Below are positions 25,108-33,000 of a DNA stretch of 41,073 nt, piece by piece. The position numbers were made by a program, and so were the translations under genes. Source of the DNA: Chthoniobacter flavus (GTDB taxonomy: Bacteria > Verrucomicrobiota > Verrucomicrobiia > Chthoniobacterales > Chthoniobacteraceae); assembly GCA_945860355.1 (NCBI GenBank), contig CAMARB010000012.1, forward strand, positions 1-41,073, written 5' to 3'. The number at the start of each line of letters is the position of its first letter. Position 1 is the stretch's first letter. The notes under the pieces were generated by a model, which worked only from the letters and a program-made list of their open reading frames with translations, searched no databases and was not told where the DNA came from.

Positions 25108-25464
25108 AGAAAATCGAGAGCTCACACCCGTTGACCCGCCTGCGGATCCGCCTGGGAGCAGGGCGACTTCTACCCGGAACCCCCAAGCAAACAGGAGACA
25201 AAAATCAGGGCGCCACCTGATTTTCACCGCGTTTTGAGAGCAATCGGGGGTTCAAGCCGAACTCCGAAGTTTCAGAGAGAGATGATCTTCCCGCGGAGGC
25301 TCGGGGATCGCGGAGGGATTTTTGGAAATTGCCGCACCCAAAGGCCTTGCACTTTCGCCCCTTCAGTCATTCCGCTGGACCTTCCGTTTTCAGGTTCAAG
25401 CCGCATAGCCACGCACGGAGCCCGGGGCGGCGCGCTTCCCGGACCGTTTTTTGACTCCGCGCGT
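25108..25464. other. Intergenic region upstream of the efflux operon, no gene seen
   Basis: The 357 bases hold no convincing gene. Visible elements: the palindrome GCGGATCCGC (about 25140-25149), framed by direct repeats CCGCCTG, and the AT-rich inverted repeat at 25201-25224. The plus-strand track ORF starting at 25234 is a shadow of the lipoprotein gene. The efflux promoter is probably here. Confidence 0.5.
25201..25224. promoter_or_regulatory. Perfect 9-bp inverted repeat upstream of efflux operon
   Basis: AAAATCAGG-GCGCCA-CCTGATTTT lies 94-117 bases upstream of the adaptor ATG. Its AT-rich arms stand out in GC-rich DNA. Read as RNA on either strand it resembles an intrinsic terminator with a short U-run; read as DNA it resembles an operator for a dimeric repressor of TetR or MarR type, as is common before RND operons. 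No repressor gene is adjacent. Confidence 0.45.
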
Positions 25465-26904
25465 TTACCGCATTTCAGAGGGCAGGGAGAGCAGGGCCTC
25501 CGTGAACACCTCGTTCATCTTTGCGGCCTCGGCGGTGAGTTTCTTGCATTCAGAAACATTGCCCGTAAACCCCGAGTAAATGCCCAGATGCCATTTGCGG
25601 TGGGCGGAGAGAAGGGGCGGGAGGTCCTCGGGAATGAAGGATTGAGCCATCGCAAAGATGGTTTCAGGAGCCACGTTGACCCAAGCCACGGGCGTCGGCT
25701 CCGGCTTGGTTTTGATCTGGAGACCTTGCTCGTTGCATTTGGCCACCCCGCCCTCCAGCGGCGCGCCTTTTTTGAGTTTCACGGGGTCCGCGTAACCCTT
25801 GGCCGTGAGATCCTCGATGAGGTTGCTCTTAAAAGTGTCCAACCACTGGGTGCGCGCCAGGAAAACATCCTGCTGTTCCCGGGCTGTCTCGGTGCGCAAC
25901 TCCAGCGATTTCATGAGCTCGAAGGCCTCCCGGAAACGCAATTGCGCGAGCAACTCCCCGCGCTTTGCCAACGCAGCCGGCAATGCCTCCGCGTCAAACG
26001 CCTCGTTCTCCGTTGCCTCCCTGGCTTTCAACTCCAACGCCAGGGTGGCTTCCCCTCCTACCTTGATGATCTGCTCCTTCAGCGCAGCCGTTTGTTTGCC
26101 CAAAACCCGCATCTTCGGAAGCGCGGCGACGGCATACTCCACAGCCGCTTTTTTTTCCTCGGGCTCGCTCGCCGCCTCGATCTTCGCACTGGCCCGTTTG
26201 TACTCCTCCAGGCCCGACTCAAACTGACCCGCCATCTGCCGGAGTTTTTTGAGCTGTTCCTCCGACCCCAGCCATTGTTTGGGGGCGTTCACCCTGGAAT
26301 CGGCAAATTCGAGCAGCAGCGCGGTGGATTCCTCGTATTTCCCCAGATTCCAGTTCTTGGCCCCGTAAAGGAAGAGCGCGATGGCCTCGTAGCTTTCCTT
26401 GTCGTAGTCCTTGGACACCTCGGGGGAGACCAATCCGTCGCCAGCCACCGTTTCGGACAGCATGACGAAAAACTTCGAGAGCCGTCCTTCGCTGGGCACG
26501 GACTCGTTGCCTTTCCACGGATGCTCAGAAAGCCCTTTCATCAAGGTCGTGGCCTCGGCGTCTTTGCCCGCCAAAACCAGCGCCAAGGCCTCCTGCACGG
26601 TGAGCCAGCTGCGGTAAGGCTCACCGGACTGCTTCTGCCGCCGCAATCTTCCGAAACGGTCGGCGGCGTCGGCAAATTTCCCGGCCAGAAGCAGATCGGT
26701 GGCCACCCCGTGGCGCACGCCAATCTCCCTCAGACTCAGCTGTTCCTCCGGCGCCACGGGCGGTACAAACTTCATGGGCTTGGGTTTACCGCACCCGGCC
26801 AACCCACAGATCAACGCGACTCCCGCCAAGCCCGCCGCCATTGGGACAAAAGCGCGAGGAATTCGAAAAATCGGCCGGTGGGGGAAAAGGGTGAAACTCA
26901 ACAT
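25465..26904 (-). CDS. Lipoprotein of unknown function, alpha-helical repeat-like
   Basis: About 479 residues from ATG 26902-26904; starts at 26943 (track) and 26841 (MAAGLAGVALICGLAGCG) are possible. The lipobox LAGC after a hydrophobic stretch predicts a lipidated, periplasm-facing protein. The rest is charged and helix-rich (LSLREIGVRHGVATDLLLAGKFADAADRFGRLRRQ, SWLTVQEALALVLAGKDAEATTLMKGLSEHP, YEAIALFLYGAKNWNLGKYEESTALLLEFADSR), which looks like TPR-type helical pairs, followed by a coiled-coil-like part (YKRASAKIEAASEPEEKKAAVEYAVAAL). I do not recognise the family. A separate transcription unit from the efflux operon is likely because a 357-base gap follows it. Confidence 0.75.
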   Translation of the reverse strand: MLSFTLFPHRPIFRIPRAFVPMAAGLAGVALICGLAGCGKPKPMKFVPPVAPEEQLSLREIGVRHGVATDLLLAGKFADAADRFGRLRRQKQSGEPYRSWLTVQEALALVLAGKDAEATTLMKGLSEHPWKGNESVPSEGRLSKFFVMLSETVAGDGLVSPEVSKDYDKESYEAIALFLYGAKNWNLGKYEESTALLLEFADSRVNAPKQWLGSEEQLKKLRQMAGQFESGLEEYKRASAKIEAASEPEEKKAAVEYAVAALPKMRVLGKQTAALKEQIIKVGGEATLALELKAREATENEAFDAEALPAALAKRGELLAQLRFREAFELMKSLELRTETAREQQDVFLARTQWLDTFKSNLIEDLTAKGYADPVKLKKGAPLEGGVAKCNEQGLQIKTKPEPTPVAWVNVAPETIFAMAQSFIPEDLPPLLSAHRKWHLGIYSGFTGNVSECKKLTAEAAKMNEVFTEALLSLPSEMR

Positions 26905-26993
26905 AGTAAACGGGGCGAAAGCGGTGGAGGTAGCCAGTACCACACCCGGCGCTCTGCATTAGATCGACGGGAAGAGAGGGTCAACCCTCGAAG

Positions 26994-27168
26994 CGCCCCT
27001 TCCCGGGGCTCAAGCATCTAAAACTCAGCTTCGTGGGGGGAGCGGACGCACGGCTCACGCATCTAAAAAAGATGAAAGAAGAGCTCACGCGGATGCCGAA
27101 GGCATCGGAGCGAGCCCCGCGGCGGATTCCTCGCGCTTTTTTAGATACGGGAGCCCTGCGCCCCTTAC
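26994..27168. mobile_element. Non-coding MITE-like element, copy 2 (155 bp, inverted, rearranged)
   Basis: The element spans 27004-27158 in the opposite orientation to copy 1. Ends CGGGGCTCAAGCATCTAAAA (27004-27023) and TTTTAGATACGGGAGCCCTG (27139-27158) are inverted repeats matching at 16 of 20 positions. Flanks CGCCCCTTCC (26994-27003) and CGCCCCTTAC (27159-27168) match at 9 of 10, again a 10-bp target duplication. Reverse-complemented, bases 27158-27092 align with copy 1 from 5459 almost throughout, including GATGCC-n3-GGCATC, where the stem is identical and the loop differs (GGA versus TTC). The left end aligns with the right end of copy 1 (TCAGCTTCG beyond the repeat). An extra internal terminus (GGCTCACGCATCTAAAA, 27052-27068) shows internal rearrangement or nesting. 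No coding capacity. Confidence 0.8.
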
Positions 27169-27310
27169 GCCACTCGTTTGCTCCCTCCTCCCTTGGGGAC
27201 AGACCCTAATGCCGCGATGGCGGCGATGCATCGGGTGTGGCGAAGCCTGCCCGGCACCGTTTCGCGCCCCCCCAACGCCACGCCGACTCAGCTCAAGGAA
27301 TGAGCCGCGC

Positions 27311-28651
27311 TCAGGGAACCCGGGATGCGGGCTTGGGCGCAAATCTCGGGGACTGAGCGGCGGTGAGCACGAGGCCGGTGAAAATCCCCAAACCGCTCAA
27401 TTGGTAGATCTGATCACCAAACCAATTGGCACTGCCCGGCCAGGGGTAGACCAAAAAGCGGGTCAGGCTCAGGAAGAATCCCCAATAGACCATCCGATGG
27501 GCCCAGAGCTGGAGACCCCAAGGAGTCACCCCGGGCAGGGAAGGATGCGCGAACCTTGGCACCAGACGCATCAAGGCCGGCTTGAGCCGATCGTTGACGG
27601 GATTCTCGACCCAGCGGCGCATGAGCCAGGCGAGCAGAAACACCGGCAACACGCTGACGAGAAAAACGAGAACTGGCCCCGCCGCAGGGACTTTGAGGGC
27701 CGCGACGAGGGAAACAGGCCAGCCAAACAAATAGATTCCGTACGAAACATCCCCGCTCTTGCGCATGGGCCAAGCCAGCCAGGCCCAGCGGCCGAGCCAA
27801 ACCGTGAGCGCCGGTCCGCAGAATGCGAACGCCGCCACCTGCAAATCAAACCAAGCGGCCCCGAGCAGCAAAGTCATCGCCAAGGCGAGGATGGGTCCCG
27901 AGAAGGGCCATTTTTTGTGGATCGGATAAAACGCCACCCCGCCGCAGAAATAAGGCAGGGTTTTATCGAGCATGATGAAAGGAAGCGGCAATCCGGCCGC
28001 CGGAAAACTCCCCTGGGCCGTGGTCCAACCCCAGGAAGGAGCGAGCAACGAAACCACCCCGATCACACCGGCCGCAACGGCCACTTTGCTGGAGTTGCGC
28101 AGGAGCATCTGGAGCGCGAGCAGAAACAAATAACACACCAGCTCATAAGGGATGGACCAGAGCGAGCCGTTGATAAACCCGGCCAATTCCGGAAATCGGG
28201 AGGCATTTGGGGGAAGCGAACTAGCATCCCCCAAACCGACAATGGACCAGTAGATGGACAGCCAAGTGTTCTTGGAGAAGAGCAGCTCGGGCACGCTCAA
28301 GCCACTGAGCCACGGCCCAAGCAGCAAAACCGTCACGATCACCGCAAAACAAAATCCGGGAAGAATCCGCAGGAGCCGGTGCACCAAAAAACGCAACGGA
28401 TCACTTTTGGGGTGGTCGAGGCTGCGGCTGAGCAAAAAGCCGCTGAGAATAAAAAAGATCCGCACCGCATAGTTCCCGAAACTATTGCCCTCGCCCAAGA
28501 AGGCAGCGAGTGGATCCATGGCGTTGCCGCCCGCGGCAATCGGGTAGCAATGCGAGAAAACGACCGCCCACGCCGCGAGCCAACGCACCCCGTCCAATCC
28601 GGGAAACCCGTCGTGAGGAGGATCAATGAGAGGAGAAAGCTTGTTGGCCAT
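27311..28651 (-). CDS. Acyltransferase 3 family membrane protein (OafA/YrhL type)
   Basis: 446 residues. The family signature is at the N-terminus: GLDGVRWLAAWAVVFSHCYPI with the catalytic-type His in FSHCY, then NYAVRIFFILSGFLLSRSLD and FLVHRLLRILPGFCFAVIVTVLLL. About ten hydrophobic helices follow, including YWSIVGLGDASSLPP and INGSLWSIPYELVCYLFLLAL (the SLWSLPYE-like motif). Members O-acylate sugars of lipopolysaccharide, exopolysaccharide, peptidoglycan or small molecules in the inner membrane. The target cannot be named, since no polysaccharide genes are adjacent. It starts at ATG 28649-28651. Mobile-repeat copy 2 lies about 150 bases beyond its stop. Confidence 0.9.
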   Translation of the reverse strand: MANKLSPLIDPPHDGFPGLDGVRWLAAWAVVFSHCYPIAAGGNAMDPLAAFLGEGNSFGNYAVRIFFILSGFLLSRSLDHPKSDPLRFLVHRLLRILPGFCFAVIVTVLLLGPWLSGLSVPELLFSKNTWLSIYWSIVGLGDASSLPPNASRFPELAGFINGSLWSIPYELVCYLFLLALQMLLRNSSKVAVAAGVIGVVSLLAPSWGWTTAQGSFPAAGLPLPFIMLDKTLPYFCGGVAFYPIHKKWPFSGPILALAMTLLLGAAWFDLQVAAFAFCGPALTVWLGRWAWLAWPMRKSGDVSYGIYLFGWPVSLVAALKVPAAGPVLVFLVSVLPVFLLAWLMRRWVENPVNDRLKPALMRLVPRFAHPSLPGVTPWGLQLWAHRMVYWGFFLSLTRFLVYPWPGSANWFGDQIYQLSGLGIFTGLVLTAAQSPRFAPKPASRVP

Positions 28652-28828
28652 TTTTGCTGCTCCGGCACGCGCGCCAGACGCGCTTGGGAGTGATGGGAGT
28701 GATGGGAGAAACGTTGGGGAAAATCATGGCATTCTCAGGAATGCAAGCCCGCCTCCTCACGCCACCACAGAGCGGCAACGGCGGCATTGGGGAAAAATGT
28801 GCACGCATCCCAGCCCTCGTCACCCCGT

Positions 28829-29608
28829 TTAAATTTGGATCTTGAGGCCGTCGTACGCGATCTGCACGCCTTCGGGCAGCTGGCTCTGGGTCTCGGCGTG
28901 GGCCAGATCATGGCAGAGATGAGTGAACCACGCCTGCCCGGGTTGAAGGCGGCCGATGATTTCCAGCGCCTCACTTACGTTCATGTGGGTTGGATGCGGC
29001 TGATACCGCAGCGCATCCACAATCAGGTGGCGAACCCCGGCGATCTGGTCCCAGCACCCTTCCGGGATGGTTTTGCAGTCGCTAAAATACGCCACCAGGC
29101 GTTCGCCGTTCCGGCTCAGGAGATACCCAAACACGTGGGCGCGCCCGTGGGGGACGGTAAAAGGGGTGATCTCTGTTTCGCCGAGTTGAAAAGACCCGCT
29201 GATGATCCGGGGATCCGGTCGCAGATACCCCGGGAAATGGTTCTTCCCGTTGAACGCAAACTGAAAAGCCCGCTGGAGATCGTCCATGGTTTCCCGGGAC
29301 GCGTAAACGGGCAGCTTGCCGTCGCGGGGGCAGAACGACCGCAAATCGTCGAACCCCATCATGTGATCGGAGTGGGAGTGCGTGTAAACCACGGCATCGA
29401 CGCGCCGGACGTTTTCCCGCAGGCATTGGCCGCGAAAATCCGGGCCGGTGTCGATCACCCAGGCGCACTCGGGGCTCTCAATGTAAAGCGAGGCGCGGGA
29501 GCGTTTGTCGCGGGGATCCTCCGAAAGGCAGACGGCGCATTCGCAACCGATCATCGGCACCCCTTGGGAGGTGCCTGTCCCCAAAAACGTCATCGTCAAT
29601 TCGCCCAT
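28829..29608 (-). CDS. MBL-fold metallo-hydrolase, PhnP-like
   Basis: 259 residues. It begins MTFLGTGTSQGVPMIGCECAVCLSEDPRDKR; the C-x-C-x2-C cluster (C22, C24, C27) and GTGTSQGVP are typical of PhnP and related phosphodiesterases. The metal-binding motif is THSHSDHMMGFDD (H77, H79, D81, H82), with further ligands in VPHGRAHVFGY, YFSDCKTIPE and LRYQPHPTHMNVSEAL, and the late His in WFTHLCHDLAH. PhnP hydrolyses cyclic phosphodiesters, e.g. 5-phosphoribosyl 1,2-cyclic phosphate, but no phn operon is adjacent, so the substrate is open. It is a cytoplasmic protein. It is divergent from the YjfB-like gene. Confidence 0.92.
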   Translation of the reverse strand: MGELTMTFLGTGTSQGVPMIGCECAVCLSEDPRDKRSRASLYIESPECAWVIDTGPDFRGQCLRENVRRVDAVVYTHSHSDHMMGFDDLRSFCPRDGKLPVYASRETMDDLQRAFQFAFNGKNHFPGYLRPDPRIISGSFQLGETEITPFTVPHGRAHVFGYLLSRNGERLVAYFSDCKTIPEGCWDQIAGVRHLIVDALRYQPHPTHMNVSEALEIIGRLQPGQAWFTHLCHDLAHAETQSQLPEGVQIAYDGLKIQI

Positions 29609-29683
29609 GCTGCGCTCACCCTAGCAAAGGGTTTGCGCCTTTCCAGTCCGGGAACGGCCGCTTCCCCAAGAAGGAGGCCCGGG

Positions 29684-29758
29684 ATGTGCTCTTTTTTGGC
29701 CCATGAACCTGTCCCCTGTTTCAGGCGCCCCAGCGACAAACCCGTCCACTCCCAGTGA
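29684..29758 (+). CDS. Possible 24-residue leader ORF with perfect ribosome-binding site
   Basis: ATG 29684 follows AGGAGG (29672-29677) with 6-base spacing, the strongest Shine-Dalgarno match noticed in this window. It encodes MCSFLAHEPVPCFRRPSDKPVHSQ and stops at 29758. It overlaps the start of the YjfB-like gene (29703) in another frame. The downstream gene itself has no Shine-Dalgarno sequence at the right distance, so a coupled or attenuating leader is conceivable. No homology is recognised; it may simply be a fortuitous motif. Confidence 0.3.
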   Translation: MCSFLAHEPVPCFRRPSDKPVHSQ

Positions 29759-29909
29759 CCGCGTGAATATCGCGGTTGCGAAAAAAGCCCAGGACCAGGT
29801 GAAACTGGAAGGTGCCGCGATGATGAAGGTGCTCGAGGCGATCCCGGCGGCGGCGACAGGCAGTACCCCGCAGACGGGGGGCGAGAGAGGGTTCGAGGCC
29901 TACGCGTGA
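29703..29909 (+). CDS. YjfB-family small protein (putative motility protein family)
   Basis: 68 residues. The core VNIAVAKKAQDQVKLEGAAMMKVLEAI matches the YjfB pattern (a helix with VxxxVxKKAxDxxxxxGxxxxxxLE). The family is usually 50-70 residues and is named putative motility protein from its occurrence in flagellated Bacillus; its function is unproven. No flagellar gene is near. The N-terminal 18 residues (NLSPVSGAPATNPSTPSD) are low complexity. Upstream in-frame codons offer no other start. Probably cytoplasmic or surface-associated. Confidence 0.75.
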   Translation: MNLSPVSGAPATNPSTPSDRVNIAVAKKAQDQVKLEGAAMMKVLEAIPAAATGSTPQTGGERGFEAYA

Positions 29910-29967
29910 AATAGGGCGACGGAAATGGGAAGCAGCCGACGCCCCCAATGCCCCCCGGCTTGCCGGC

Positions 29968-30005
29968 GAAAAAGCAGAGGAGCGCCCCGGGAAGGAGCGC
30001 TCCTC
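29968..30005 (-). terminator. Intrinsic terminator after the large azurin-fused gene
   Basis: On the minus strand, GAGGAGCGC (complement of 29997-30005) pairs with GCGCTCCTC (complement of 29977-29985) over a perfect 9-bp stem with an 11-base loop, followed by TGCTTTTTC. It starts 42 bases beyond the stop at 30047 and fits a Rho-independent terminator. Confidence 0.65.
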
Positions 30006-30046
30006 GCGTTGGCACAAATCGAAGGGGCCCGGGCCTCCCGGGGAGG

Positions 30047-33000
30047 TTAAGGCTTTAAGATCTGGCCCGCCGGGTTCGCCGCGGCGGTCGTGGACTTCTC
30101 GTTGAGGTATTTGTCCACGTCCGGTGTCACCACCATCTTGCCCCACATGATCATCCAGTGACCCGGGAACGTGCAGACATACTCATATTCCCCGGGTTTT
30201 TCCGGGGCATTGAATTTGAGGGTCTGTTTCTGGCCGGGCTCAATGATCTTCGAAGCCTCGAGGATCTTGTCGCTGGTGGGCACGTAGGCTCGCCCTTTTT
30301 TGTCGAGTTTGGTGGGCGACATCGTTTGGGCGGCCGTGGCGACGGATTCCCGGGCCCCGGGCGTCACAAAAACGATGTTGTGCGGCATGGAATCGAGGTT
30401 CTCGAAGATGACCTCCAGCGGTTTGCCGGGTTCCACCACGATGCGCGGGGTGTCATACCGCATCTGTTCATGCACGGTTTTGATCACAAAAACCGGCACT
30501 CCCAGTGCGCGCAATTGCCGACGCAGCCCGTTGGCGCTCTCGGGAGGCAGCAACGCCGCCAGTTCCTGGCCCACTTGCAGCGTCTCCACGTAATCCTGGC
30601 CGGTCCGGGATTTCTCCGGAACGGATTTGCCCCAGCTGATGATGGACTCCACCACCGGGGCGGCCTCCTCCCGACTCCACGCGTCCTTGGGCAGCTGGGT
30701 GAGAGCGCGGGCTGCGATCGAACGGTTCCGGCCGTCCTTCATCTCCTTGGTGAGCAGCGCAAAGGAGGCTTTGGCGAATTCCGGGCCTGTCAGGGGGAGG
30801 GCTTTGAGTGCCGCGGAACGCACCGGACCGGGCAGGCCGGCGGCGGCAAGGGATTCCGTCAGCAAGGGATGAAACTTCGCGCGCAGCCCGGGATCGGGCA
30901 CGAGGCCCAGGGAATCGAGCAGGGCGGTCCGGCCTTTGGCGTCGGTGGCCGTCTGCGCCCAGAGTGCGTCCGCTTTTCCATCGGCCACCACCAAGGCAGC
31001 GTATGCCCCGCGCAAAACCGGGTTGATCTTGGCCTTGAGGCCCAGGGCCACAATCGCAGCACGGGTCTTGGCGAGTTGAGCCGGTTTGCAGAGCACCAGC
31101 GCTTTGGCCAACTCGGTGGCAACCGCAGGCAGATCGCCCCGGGAATCGTCGTTGCGTTCCAGAGCCGCCAGGAGCTCGCCGGCTTGGTCGCTCTGGTGCG
31201 CTTTGGCCAAAAGCCCCAGGGCGCGCTCGCGCACATCGGGGTTGATGCCTCTCCGATCGACCTGCGCCAACCAGACCGCCTCCTGGGCGGGGGCCTGGGC
31301 CAGCTCCGCGTTGGTCAGCCGGTTGAGCACGAAGCTCAGCGCCGCCGGGTTCTGCGGCACGATCATTTTAGCCGGAACTTTTTCCAGCTGCCGAAGCGCC
31401 TCACGGGCGGTGTATTCGAGGTAATAATCGAGCTCTTTGCCCAGAGCGGCGTGCACAATCTCCACGGCCGGCACGGTGTCCGCTCCCGAGAAGAAACTCG
31501 CGGCCCGGACCGCCTGCAGGCGCACCCGGGAATCCGAGTCGGTGGCGGCGGTTTTGAGCAGCGCCAGGGCGTTGGGCACCCGGTCGCGCCAGTAACAAAG
31601 CACCCGCACGGCGGCGGCGCGGGCGCGGGGTTCAGGCGACTCCAGCACGGCGGCGAGCAACCCGGTGTCGACCCGGTTCTGCCATTGATGCACCCAGAGG
31701 CCTTCCAGGCGGTGATGTTCGTATTCCGGATCCTTCGGATCGAGTTTGGCGACCCAGGTTTTGGCGGCCGCCGCCACCTTTTCCGGGGCGTGTTTTCCCA
31801 ACTCCACCTTCGCCAGTTCGCGGGTGCCGTCTTCCGGGGTCTTGAGCAGATCCAGCAGGGCTTCCACGCTCTGGCCGTGGATCCGCGGTTTTTCAACCAG
31901 CGGACGGCCCTCGTAGGTCACCCGGTAAATCCGGCCGTGTTTGTCGTCCCGGTTGGGGTCCCGCAGGTGATGCTGCATGTGGCCGATGATGGCGTTGCTC
32001 CAGTCGGCGAAATACAGCGCGCCATCAGGGCCCACGTTGACTTGGGAGGGCCGGAAGTTGGGGTTGTCCGAAGGCTCGGATGTGACGAGGTTTTCGAGGG
32101 TCTCGCCGATCAATCCCGAGCCGTCCTGGGTGACGCCCACCCGGAAGATCCCCAGGATGCTGATCACGTTGCAGTTGAGGAAGTTGCCCTGGAACACTTC
32201 CGGAAAATGACGACTGGAGAGCAGGCCCGTCCCCGGGCAGGGCCGCGAAGGCCGGGCCCAGAACTGCTTGATCGCGGGATGTTTGCCCTCGTCGAGCCGA
32301 CCCGAAATCGCAGGCCCAAAGTAGGAGGCGTTCCCAGTGGCGTCGGTGATGATGTCGTTCCCCCATCGGTCGAACACGCGCCCGTGCGGGTTGGCGAATC
32401 CGTAGGAGGCGTAGATCTCGAATTTGCCGGTGTTGGGTTCGAACCGGAAGATGGCGCCGTCGTTGTTGCGCACCACGCCCCGGGCGGTTTCAACCTGGGA
32501 GCGGTGGAACACGCCGTCGCTTAAATACACAGCGCCGCCCGGCTCCAGGGCCATGGCGTTGGTTTGATGATGCGAATCGGCGGAATCCAGCCCCATGAGA
32601 ATCCGCTCCCGGGTGTCGGCCTTGCCGTCGCCGTCGGTGTCGCGGGCAAACCAGAGATCCGGAGCCTGCATCACCAGGACGCCGTCTTTGTGGAACTGGA
32701 ATCCGGTGGGTCCGTTGAGATCGGCGAGGAACACCGTCTTTTTGTCGGCTTTCCCGTCGTGATCGGTGTCTTCGAGGACGAGCAGGGTGTCGCCCGTTTT
32801 CGAGGAGGGTGTGCGCCCCGGGTAATTGGGCCAACAGGCCACCCAGAGCCGGCCCCGGGTGTCCCAAGCCATCTGCACCGGGTTCACCAGCTCTGGGAAC
32901 CGGGTTTCATCGGCGAACAGGCTCACCTTCATGCCGGAATGCACCTTCATCTTGGCGATGGCCTCTTCGCCGCTCAGGAAGGTGTGCTTGAGATCCGGCC

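Noticed and set aside
28688-28712. Short tandem repeat GGGAGTGATGGGAGTGATGGGAG
   Set aside because: Only about 2.5 units of 9 bases, no spacer-repeat structure and no neighbour suggesting function.
28729-28744. ATTCTCAGGAATG shared with 3161-3173, palindromic as GCATTCTCAGGAATGC
   Set aside because: A 13-base match between two places is expected several times by chance in 41 kb; flanks do not align.
30158-32524. 788-residue plus-strand ORF (and 32564-34072) opposite the azurin-fused gene
   Set aside because: Antisense shadows with no recognisable domain; the minus frame carries signal peptide, propeller, HEAT and azurin motifs.
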